Assembly: GCA_021807595.1 (NCBI GenBank)
Contig: JAKBCS010000043.1
Span: 1-36,330, forward strand
Direction: 5' to 3'
DNA length: 36,330 bases
Origin: Planctomycetota bacterium
GTDB lineage: Bacteria; Planctomycetota; Planctomycetia; Gemmatales; Gemmataceae
Below, piece after piece: positions 29,197 through 36,330 of the stretch; the stretch's first letter is position 1, and the number at the start of each line of letters is the position of its first letter. The translations under genes were made by a program, and so were the position numbers. The notes beneath the pieces are model-generated. The model saw only the letters and a program-made list of their open reading frames with translations, made no database searches and was not told where the DNA came from.

Positions 29197-32100
29197 TCAT
29201 TGACACGCCTTCAAAAAAGCCACCAGATCCGCCAATTCGCGCGGTGTCAATTGCCCGTCGAGGCCGGCGGGCATGATGGATACCCGGCTCGGCTGCACGT
29301 CTTCGATGTCCTCGCGTCCGATGCGCGCCTCTTGATTCACGCCGGTCGCCAAGACGATCTCCTCGGGCGCGTCTTTGCGGAGAAGACCATTGTGTACTTT
29401 GCCGCTCTTCGTTGTCACTTGAATTGGTTCGTAGCTCCGCGTCAAGCTGGCGCTGGGGAAGACGATCGATTCGAGCAGATCGCGTTCGGCGCGAATCTTG
29501 CCGATGTGCGTGAGATCGGGGCCGATGTTGCCGCCGAGATAGCCGATGGCGTGACAGGCCGAACACGATGCCTTGCTACTATTGAACACGACTTGACCGC
29601 GGCGTGCGTCGCCTTCTTTCAGCGCCGAGAGCAACTGTTCCAATCGGGCCGTTTGCTTGGAAACGTCTCCTTGCAGAACGACGTACAACTCGTCGGCTCG
29701 ACGCTGGACGGCTGGACCGAATTTGGCCAATCGCGGCTTGAGCGATTCGACGCGCAGACTGGCGCGCGCCGGAGACACTTTGAGTACGGACAGCAGAGCG
29801 AGGCCGGCCTTCTCATCGCCACACGAGATAAAGGCGTCCAACAAGCGATTCAATTCCAGCGGCCCTGCCGTCTTGAGCGATGCCGTCAGTGCGAGAAGCT
29901 GTTCGGCGGTCAGCTTGGCTTTGGCCAACGCCTCGGCGGCAGCGGCTCGGACGACGACCGGCTGCTCCGCGTCCAGATGCGCGCGCAAGAAATCGAAAAG
30001 CGATGCGTCCACACCGGCCAATCCTCCGGGCACGGCGGCGAGAGCGGCGACGCGCAGCTTCGCGGACGCGCTCGATTCGCCGCCGATCTTGGCGAGCGCC
30101 TCCGCCAACGGAGCGGCGCGCTTCGGAGTAAGACGCAAGGAGCGGACGGCGGCCACTGCCTCTATTTGGAGATCGCTATTGTCGCTTGAAAGGGAAGCAA
30201 CCAACGCATCGATCCACGACGGCGGCGTCTCCTTAAGGTTCGCGCGGGCGATGGCGCGAAGGGCGATTTGGCGCGTGGCGGCGTCCGAGGTTGAATCTCG
30301 AAGGCGGTCGGCCAGCATTTTCTGGATCGCCTCGCCGTTGGCAAAGCGCGTGAGATGTTGGGCCAATTCGTCTCGTCCAGCGGGCGTCAAAGTGGAGGCG
30401 GCAGCCAGGCGCTCGCGGAGGAAGCCGGCCACGGACGAGGCCCAGTCGGGATGCCGGCCGGCGATCCACCACGCCGTCTCTTTCAGCCGCGCCTCGGTGG
30501 CCGAGAACGAATCCGTCACCATTTCCGGTCTTAGATTCCCCTCTTTCATGCCGTCGAGAGCGACGAGAGCAGCGCGGCGGACGGCGGGATTCTTGCTCCG
30601 CAGCCCCTCGGCCGTTGCCTTGACATCGGCGATTTCGAGGAGAGCATAAGTCAGCGAATGTTCGAGGGCGCGATCCGTTGGCTCGGCGAGGGCGGCGAGC
30701 AGAGCGGGCACGGCAGTGTTCTCGCCGATGCGTCCGAGCGCCTCGGCCGCGGCACGACGATTGGCCATCGACTCGTTTTGCAGCAGTTTCCGCAGCGCGG
30801 GCACGGCATCGGCGTCGCGCCGCACGCTCGCCGCACGAATCGCAGCTTGCCGCGTCGTCTCGTCGGCGTCTTCCAGAGCCAATCGTGAGGCGGCGTGCGC
30901 GCCGGCAGCGTCGATGCGCGTGGCGGCCCACACCGCGTTACGCCGCAGCCGAGCGGAATGGCTCGACCGAATTGCCTTCGTCAATGCCGGCACCGCCTCG
31001 GTTCCCTTTCGTCCCAATGTCTCCACCGCGCGCCGCCGCACCGCCGGACGCGCATCGTCGAGGAGAGCGGCCAATCGTTCGGGCGACATCGTGGCCCATT
31101 TCAATTTCCGCCCGCGCGGGTCGTGAACTCTCGCCGCCCCCTTACGCCGAACGCGATAAATCGCCCCCAGAATATCCGGTTTACGCAGCTGCGAGGTTGG
31201 GCAGCACAATTTGTACCAGCCTCCGGTATCGACGATCAGTAAACTCCCGTCGGCGTCTTCGACAACGTCGGTCGGATGAAAATCGAGATTGTCCGAGACG
31301 AGAAAATCCTCGTCGCGCGTCCGAAACGAGGCCCCGTCGGCAATCAAAACGTGCCGAGAGAGTTTGTGCATGTTGAACTGACAGGCGAACAAATTGTCTC
31401 GATACTCGTCGCCGAAGGTAAGAGATTGATAGCGGATCAAGCCGCACGGCGCGGCTGCGCCAAAATGAGTTAGCACCGGCATCAGTTGCGGACTGGTCCA
31501 CTTATGAACCGGGTCGTGGATGACATCGTGATCCTTGCCGTAGATACCGCCGTAGACGGCATGGACGAGACCGTCGCGCCGTCCGCCGCCGGGATGCTGA
31601 AAAAACGTGGTCGTGAAAATAGGCTCGCCACCCGGCGTGAACACGACATCAACCGGGTTATCCATGCCGCCCGACATCACCGGCTCGATGGGTCCGCCTT
31701 CGGGTCGGCGGCGAAAGATGTGGGCCGCGCGCGTCACAAACGGCGGCTTGCCCGCCCTTTCATACGTCTGTTTGGCGAACGCCCCCTTGCACCAATAAAT
31801 CCACCCATCGAGTCCGAGATAAGGCCCGTGTAGATCGTTGGCGCAGCCGGTCAGTGTCTTGCCTACAAACCACTCTTCGCGCCGGTCGGCCACTCCGTCG
31901 CCGTCGGTATCGGTCAACTTCCAAATACTCGGCGGGGCGGCCACATACAGCGATCCGTCGTGCCACATGCAGCCTTCCGGAAACATCATCTTGTCGGCAA
32001 ACACCGTGCGTTTGTCGAACTTGCCGTCGCCGTCGGTGTCTTCGAGGCGCACGATTCGATGCGGCTTCTTGCTCAGTTGCACGCCGACCGGCTCATTGGA

Positions 32101-32328
32101 ACCGGACGAATCGGCGACGTACAGGCGTCCCTCGTCGTCGAAATCGGCGACGATGGGCCGTTCCACCATTGGCGTCGCCCCAGCCAATTCGACGACGAAA
32201 TCACTGGGTAGGGTAAAGACGTGGCCATTCAATGCCATCCGATGCGTCTTGGCGTTCGCCTGCGCGCCCGCGGCGAACCCGACGGCGAAGACGATCGGTA
32301 AGCAACCGGCCCAGGAAATCGAACGCAT
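29197..32328 (-). CDS. PVC-type haem-binding CxxCH protein with beta-propeller and HEAT repeats
   Basis: 1043 residues. A Sec signal peptide (CLPIVFAVGFAAGAQA) is followed by a propeller of the sorbosone/PQQ-dehydrogenase-like type (about 35-400; VADFDDEGRLYVADS, RIVRLEDTDGDGKFD, KLTDTDGDGVADRRE, DNPVDVVFTPGGEP, VDTGGWYKLCCPTSQL). HEAT repeats come next (about 410-880, runs like ALTKAIRSSHSARLRRNAVWA), then a C-terminal cytochrome-c-like domain with the haem site CSACH (922-926), a GPDLTHIG loop and a likely distal Met in SIMPAG. This fusion is typical of Planctomycetes and other PVC bacteria and is thought to oxidise sugars or alcohols and pass electrons to haem in the periplasm. Start: ATG at 32328 with GAGGAG 7 bases before it. 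It is monocistronic. Confidence 0.92.
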   Translation of the reverse strand: MRSISWAGCLPIVFAVGFAAGAQANAKTHRMALNGHVFTLPSDFVVELAGATPMVERPIVADFDDEGRLYVADSSGSNEPVGVQLSKKPHRIVRLEDTDGDGKFDKRTVFADKMMFPEGCMWHDGSLYVAAPPSIWKLTDTDGDGVADRREEWFVGKTLTGCANDLHGPYLGLDGWIYWCKGAFAKQTYERAGKPPFVTRAAHIFRRRPEGGPIEPVMSGGMDNPVDVVFTPGGEPIFTTTFFQHPGGGRRDGLVHAVYGGIYGKDHDVIHDPVHKWTSPQLMPVLTHFGAAAPCGLIRYQSLTFGDEYRDNLFACQFNMHKLSRHVLIADGASFRTRDEDFLVSDNLDFHPTDVVEDADGSLLIVDTGGWYKLCCPTSQLRKPDILGAIYRVRRKGAARVHDPRGRKLKWATMSPERLAALLDDARPAVRRRAVETLGRKGTEAVPALTKAIRSSHSARLRRNAVWAATRIDAAGAHAASRLALEDADETTRQAAIRAASVRRDADAVPALRKLLQNESMANRRAAAEALGRIGENTAVPALLAALAEPTDRALEHSLTYALLEIADVKATAEGLRSKNPAVRRAALVALDGMKEGNLRPEMVTDSFSATEARLKETAWWIAGRHPDWASSVAGFLRERLAAASTLTPAGRDELAQHLTRFANGEAIQKMLADRLRDSTSDAATRQIALRAIARANLKETPPSWIDALVASLSSDNSDLQIEAVAAVRSLRLTPKRAAPLAEALAKIGGESSASAKLRVAALAAVPGGLAGVDASLFDFLRAHLDAEQPVVVRAAAAEALAKAKLTAEQLLALTASLKTAGPLELNRLLDAFISCGDEKAGLALLSVLKVSPARASLRVESLKPRLAKFGPAVQRRADELYVVLQGDVSKQTARLEQLLSALKEGDARRGQVVFNSSKASCSACHAIGYLGGNIGPDLTHIGKIRAERDLLESIVFPSASLTRSYEPIQVTTKSGKVHNGLLRKDAPEEIVLATGVNQEARIGREDIEDVQPSRVSIMPAGLDGQLTPRELADLVAFLKACQ

Positions 32329-32613
32329 CGGTCATCTCCTCGATTCGGTTGAATGCGAATCTGCACGGAAAGTCTATGAACGACTTCCACGATAGTCTTG
32401 CCGCATTCGCTCCAACGCGATCGTTGTAAGAACCCTTCGGCCCGCTCCATCCGCAGTGAATCGTTTCTTCAAAGCAACTCGTCGCCCCCGCTCTCAAGAT
32501 GTAGGATAGCCGCACATGCCGGGAGGTCGAACCCCGGTTCTCGAATGCGTGTCCGGTCGAGGGCTGGCTCGTTGTAGGGGCGAGTCTTCGACCGCGACTT
32601 ATGGAGGGATTCC

Positions 32614-34854
32614 ATGCTCACTCTGAAACTTCCCGATGGCTCCGTCCGCCAGGTGGCCGAGGGCACTCGACCGCGCGACGTGGCCGCGGCCATCGGCAAA
32701 CGACTCGCACAAGCCGCCGTTGCCGCCAAGGTGAACGACAAGGTAGTCGATCTCGATAGCGAACTGCCCGCCGGCAACGGCGAGACCTCGTTTCAAATCC
32801 TCACCGACAAGGACAAAGAAGCGCTGGCCGTACTGCGGCATAGCTGCGCTCATATCATGGCCCGCGCCGTCATGCGTCTGTTCCCCGGCGTGCAATTGGC
32901 CTTCGGTCCCGCGCTGGAAAACGGCTTCTACTACGACATCGACGCCCCGACGCCGATCCGAGAAGACGATTTTCCACGCATCGAGGAGGAAATGCGCAAG
33001 ATCGTCGCCGAGGCCGAGCCGTTCGAGCGGTTCGAGCGCTCCGTGGACGAGGCCCGCGAACTGGTGCGCGATCTCGGTCAGGGCTACAAAGTCGAACACA
33101 TCGACGACGATTTGAAACGGTATCCGTCGCTGAGTTTTTATCGCCAGGGTGAGTTTATCGACCTGTGCCGCGGCCCGCACATTCCCCATGCGGGAAAGGT
33201 CGGCGCAATCAAGCTGCTCAGCATTGCCGGGGCGTATTGGAAGAACGATTCCAGCCGCAGGCAATTACAACGCCTCTACGGGACTGCCTTTTTCAATCAA
33301 AAAGATCTCGATGCGTATCTGAATCAACTCGAAGAAGCGAAGAAGCGCGATCATCGTGTCTTGGGCAAGCAGTTGAAACTATTCACCATCAGCCCTGACA
33401 TGGTTGGCAGCGGATTGATCCTGTGGATGCCAAAGGGCGCAATCGTCCGAGGCATTCTCGAAGCCTTCATCAAGGACGAGTTGTTGAAGCGCGGCTACCA
33501 GCCGGTCTACACGCCACACATCGGTAGATTGACCATGTACGAGACGAGCGGTCACTACCCGTACTATAAGAAGTCCCAGTTCGCGAGGACTCCGGCCAAC
33601 CCCTTTCAACCTGACGTCCATGGCCATCGAGATTTTCTCAGACAATTCATAGCTGTAAGAAATCAGCTACCAGAACACCAAGCAAGGGTGGAAGAAGCTG
33701 CCTTGGAACAAGACCAGAAGTTCACACACGAGGTGGTCCCTGAAATCGAGGAGGTCGATCCCAGGTTCCCCGGCGTCGAGTATCGGAAGGGTGATCTGCA
33801 GAAGAAACACGACATCCTGTCGGCGTGGCTTGACGTGCAAGAGCCGGAGACGTACCTCATCAAGCCGATGAACTGCCCGCATCACATCCAGATTTACAAA
33901 GCCGAGCCGCACAGCTACCGCGACCTACCGGTGCGACTGGCCGAGTTCGGCACCGTCTATCGCTACGAGAAAACCGGCGAGCTATCGGGCATGACCCGCG
34001 TGCGCGGCTTCACCCAGGACGACGCCCATCTGTTCGTGACCGCCGAGCAGATCGAAGCGGAGATTGGCTCGAATATCGATCTCGTCTTGTTCGTGTTATC
34101 GAGTCTCGGCCTGAACGATTACCGCGTCCGAGTCGGCCTGCGCGATCCGAACAGCGACAAGTACGTCGGCAAGCCAGAGAATTGGCAGAAGGCGGAACAA
34201 ACGCTGATCGAAGTGGTCAAATCGCGCGGCATGAACTACAGCGCCGAAGAAGGCGAGGCGGCGTTCTACGGCCCGAAGATCGACTTCGTGGTGCGCGACT
34301 GCATTGGCCGCGAATGGCAACTCGGCACCGTGCAACTCGATTACAATTTACCGGAGCGCTTTAATCTGGAATACATCGGCAAAGACAACGCGGCCCATCG
34401 TCCTGTGATGATCCATCGCGCTCCGTTCGGCTCGATGGAACGCTTCATGGGCATTCTAATCGAACACTTCGCCGGTGCCTTTCCGCTGTGGCTGGCCCCC
34501 GAACAGGCCCGCATCATGCCGGTCAGCGAGCGTTTCCGCGACTATGGCGAGAAGGTCGAGAACGAGCTAAAGGCGAACGGCTTCCGCGTCCACGGCGACT
34601 ATCGCCCGGAGAAGATCGGCTACAAGATCCGCGAGGCGCAGTTGGAGAAGATTCCCTACATGCTTGTCGTCGGCGACAAGGAGCAAAGCGCCGGCACGGT
34701 GTCGGTGCGCGACCGCGTAGACGGCGACCTCGGCGCGATGCAGCTCGTGGAACTGATTCAGCGACTCGGCGAGGAGGTAAACGAACGGCGCATCCGGCAA
34801 GTCAGCACCGCCAGCGCCGGCCTGAGCGACCGCGACGCACAATTTGGCGATTGA
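32614..34854 (+). CDS. thrS: Threonyl-tRNA synthetase with an about 85-residue insertion
   Basis: 746 residues; the usual size is about 640. It charges tRNA-Thr in the cytoplasm. TGS domain 1-62; editing domain with HSCAH (His76, His80) and CRGPH (Cys185, His189); class II catalytic core from about 250, with zinc ligands Cys421, His472 and His601, spaced as in E. coli (334, 385, 511); motif 2 TVYRYEKTGELSGMTRVRGF; anticodon-binding domain from about 645. All key residues are present, so it should be active. Between SGHYPYY (312-318) and YLIKPMNC (414-421) lies an extra segment (about 33560-33850) whose codons (AGG, AGA, ATA, CTA, GTA) differ from the rest. Start: ATG at 32614 with GGAGGGA upstream. 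Its promoter lies in the 285-base divergent gap with the haem protein, where I see no gene. Confidence 0.95.
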   Translation: MLTLKLPDGSVRQVAEGTRPRDVAAAIGKRLAQAAVAAKVNDKVVDLDSELPAGNGETSFQILTDKDKEALAVLRHSCAHIMARAVMRLFPGVQLAFGPALENGFYYDIDAPTPIREDDFPRIEEEMRKIVAEAEPFERFERSVDEARELVRDLGQGYKVEHIDDDLKRYPSLSFYRQGEFIDLCRGPHIPHAGKVGAIKLLSIAGAYWKNDSSRRQLQRLYGTAFFNQKDLDAYLNQLEEAKKRDHRVLGKQLKLFTISPDMVGSGLILWMPKGAIVRGILEAFIKDELLKRGYQPVYTPHIGRLTMYETSGHYPYYKKSQFARTPANPFQPDVHGHRDFLRQFIAVRNQLPEHQARVEEAALEQDQKFTHEVVPEIEEVDPRFPGVEYRKGDLQKKHDILSAWLDVQEPETYLIKPMNCPHHIQIYKAEPHSYRDLPVRLAEFGTVYRYEKTGELSGMTRVRGFTQDDAHLFVTAEQIEAEIGSNIDLVLFVLSSLGLNDYRVRVGLRDPNSDKYVGKPENWQKAEQTLIEVVKSRGMNYSAEEGEAAFYGPKIDFVVRDCIGREWQLGTVQLDYNLPERFNLEYIGKDNAAHRPVMIHRAPFGSMERFMGILIEHFAGAFPLWLAPEQARIMPVSERFRDYGEKVENELKANGFRVHGDYRPEKIGYKIREAQLEKIPYMLVVGDKEQSAGTVSVRDRVDGDLGAMQLVELIQRLGEEVNERRIRQVSTASAGLSDRDAQFGD

Positions 34855-34922
34855 GGGGAGAAAAACTCTTCTCCGGGACGAATTGTCTTCTTGCGAAGCC
34901 TTGCGAACTGAGGGAGCGAAAC

Positions 34923-36330
34923 GTGAACGAGGATGTCGATCCCTCAAAGAAACAAGGTGCTTTGCCTCGCGTTGTGATGCTTGGAATCTGGGGGGCGACA
35001 CTGGCTGGAACCGTCGCCCTCTTTTTTCTCATCGACGCCTGCGGCGCAAGACTGCAGGCACCGCTCGCCGCGTCTCCGCCACCAGACAAAACCTCGATAA
35101 GCGGCAAACCGGATGCCTTGTTTCATGTCCTCGTGGCGCTGATTGCAGTTCTCGTCACCGGCCAACTACTGGCTCGGCTCTTCCGCTACATCGGGCAACC
35201 GCCGGTTATCGGCGAAGTCGTGGGCGGGATCCTGTTGGGGCCATCATTTTTAGGGCGAGTGTGGCCGGAGGCGGCCGCCTTTATTTTGCCGCCGTCGGTC
35301 GGACCCTATCTCGGCGTTCTTGCCCAACTCGGCGTCATCCTGTACATGTTTCTGATCGGTTTGGAGCTGAACCCCGCCGAGTTGCGCGAGCGCTTCCAGT
35401 CCTTGTTGGCGATCACGCATAGCGCGATGGTCGTACCGTTCCTCCTGGGAGCGGCCCTGGCTCTTTACCTGTATCCTCGCTTCTCCAGCAACGACGTCTC
35501 GTTTACCAGTTTTGCACTCTTTGTCGGCGTCTCTCTATCGATTACCGCATTTCCAGTCTTGGCTCGCATTTTGACCGACCGCGGAATACAGAAGACGGGT
35601 CTAGGCGTTATGGCGCTGGGATGCGCGGCGATGGGCGATGTGATTGGATGGTGTTTGCTGGCTTTCGTGGTCGGCGTGGCTCAGGCGAAAGTGAGCGGTG
35701 CCTTCGTCGTTTTGGGACTGACCGCCGCATACCTGGGGTTCATGTTCTTGGTTGTGCGTCCGATCGTCGCTCGGTTGCTCGCTCGCGCGGACGAGATGCG
35801 CTGGACGCAAGGAATCGCGGCCTCGGCCTTCGCAGCGTTGCTGCTGTCTTCGTTGGCCACCGAGGCGATCGGTATTCACGCCCTCTTCGGAGCTTTTCTC
35901 CTGGGTGCCGTCATCCCGCATCACAGTCCCCTTGCCTCGACGATGACTCAGAAGTTGGAAGACCTCGTCGTCGTGCTGTTGCTTCCAGCTTTTTTCGCTC
36001 TCACCGGCATGCGCACGCAAATCGGACTCGTCTCTGGGACGGAGGAGTGGCTCGTTTGCGGCCTCATCGTTGTCGTCGCCAGCGCCGGAAAGATCGGCGG
36101 CACGTTATTGGGAGCGCGATGGGCCTCCGTTTTCGGCTGGCGCGACCGCGTGAAGTTAGGCATCCTCATGAACACACGTGGATTGATGGAATTGATCGTC
36201 TTGAATATCGGCTTGGAACTTCGTCTGATCTCGCCGACGCTATTCGCCATGATGGTGCTCATGTCGTTGGCGACAACCTTGGCGACATCGCCCCTGTTGC
36301 ACTGGCTTGAGCCGAAGCTCTCAAAACAGC
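34923..36330 (+). CDS. Cation/proton antiporter, Kef/CPA2 type (3' end cut by window)
   Basis: 469 codons are visible without a stop. After an N-terminal transmembrane helix (about 18-38) and a Pro/Ser loop, a typical 12-helix sodium/hydrogen exchanger fold follows: PPVIGEVVGGILLGPSFLG (the first conserved helix pair), GVILYMFLIGLELNP, a discontinuous helix SLSITAFPVLARILTDRG, GDVIGWCLLAF holding the ion-binding Asp, GAFLLGAVIPH, PAFFALTGMRT and MNTRGLMELIVLNIG. These are hallmarks of CPA2 antiporters (KefB/KefC, NapA), which exchange K+ or Na+ for protons in the inner membrane. The visible part has no TrkA-N domain; one might follow beyond the edge. Start: GTG at 34923, with AGGGAG about 7 bases before. 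It lies 68 bases behind thrS, possibly read through from it. Confidence 0.9.
   Translation, partial: MNEDVDPSKKQGALPRVVMLGIWGATLAGTVALFFLIDACGARLQAPLAASPPPDKTSISGKPDALFHVLVALIAVLVTGQLLARLFRYIGQPPVIGEVVGGILLGPSFLGRVWPEAAAFILPPSVGPYLGVLAQLGVILYMFLIGLELNPAELRERFQSLLAITHSAMVVPFLLGAALALYLYPRFSSNDVSFTSFALFVGVSLSITAFPVLARILTDRGIQKTGLGVMALGCAAMGDVIGWCLLAFVVGVAQAKVSGAFVVLGLTAAYLGFMFLVVRPIVARLLARADEMRWTQGIAASAFAALLLSSLATEAIGIHALFGAFLLGAVIPHHSPLASTMTQKLEDLVVVLLLPAFFALTGMRTQIGLVSGTEEWLVCGLIVVVASAGKIGGTLLGARWASVFGWRDRVKLGILMNTRGLMELIVLNIGLELRLISPTLFAMMVLMSLATTLATSPLLHWLEPKLSKQ

Noticed and set aside
30653-31376. Plus-strand frames of up to 232 codons opposite the haem protein
   Set aside because: Shadows of the CxxCH protein; Arg-rich and without similarity.
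1-36330. CRISPR arrays, rRNA genes or a complete insertion sequence
   Set aside because: No regularly spaced repeats, no rRNA-like sequence and no intact transposase were seen; recombinase similarity is limited to fragments at 16546-17085.

Overview
The window looks like a chromosomal segment of a planctomycete, probably close to Gemmata or its relatives. The evidence is the gene content: a DUF1552 protein, a tandem DUF1080 protein, a TIGR03000-type protein, a large PVC-type CxxCH haem-binding protein, a kinase-less WD40 protein, a Tat-exported Gfo/Idh/MocA oxidoreductase, and a secretin-like protein with a planctomycete-style C-terminal region. Genes are GC-rich, mostly single or in pairs, and switch strand often. 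The taxonomy is inferred from family recognition only.

Layout. 1-3900 (minus strand): start of a secreted protein, a repeat-rich gap, a zinc-ribbon/SAM-hydrolase gene pair, a truncated Uma2 gene, a MazF-type toxin-antitoxin pair and peptidase T. 4200-8100 (minus): secreted tandem DUF1080 protein, TPR protein, ECF sigma factor. 8300-10200: HAD phosphatase (+) converging on a tagaturonate-reductase-like gene (-) across a perfect palindrome. 10213-11406: about 1.2 kb without a convincing gene, ending in a strong terminator. 11407-16448 (+): a family 2 glycosyltransferase coupled to a BshC-like protein, then a membrane-anchored WD40 protein. 16546-17292: remnants of a serine recombinase and of a tyrosine integrase, next to the 3' end of tRNA-His. 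17349-25633 (minus): family 5 solute-binding protein, amidohydrolase, TIGR03000 protein, FabH, Gfo/Idh/MocA oxidoreductase, a candidate structured RNA and a small membrane protein. 25776-29109 (+): scramblase-like hypothetical, DUF1552, secretin-like protein. 29197-32328 (-): CxxCH haem protein. 32614-36330 (+): ThrS with an unusual insertion, then a Kef-type cation/proton antiporter cut by the window end.

How the genes work together. Real operons are few: zinc ribbon + SAM hydrolase (5 bases apart), antitoxin + toxin (overlapping), and glycosyltransferase + BshC-like protein (overlapping TTGA). Several envelope or secreted proteins (DUF1080, Gfo/Idh/MocA, DUF1552, CxxCH haem protein) are of the kind planctomycetes use for complex carbohydrate turnover, but they do not form one cluster here.

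Most interesting non-coding content. (1) A minus-strand unit at 25155-25413 has its own promoter-like and terminator sequences and a long rod-like fold whose base competes with the terminator. (2) At least five copies of a palindromic intergenic element share conserved ends; one is flanked by an exact 10-base direct repeat. (3) A degraded integration site abuts tRNA-His. I did not find CRISPR arrays, rRNA genes, an intact transposase or a recognisable defence island. If there is an undescribed system here, the best candidates are the structured RNA and the glycosyltransferase/BshC-like pair.
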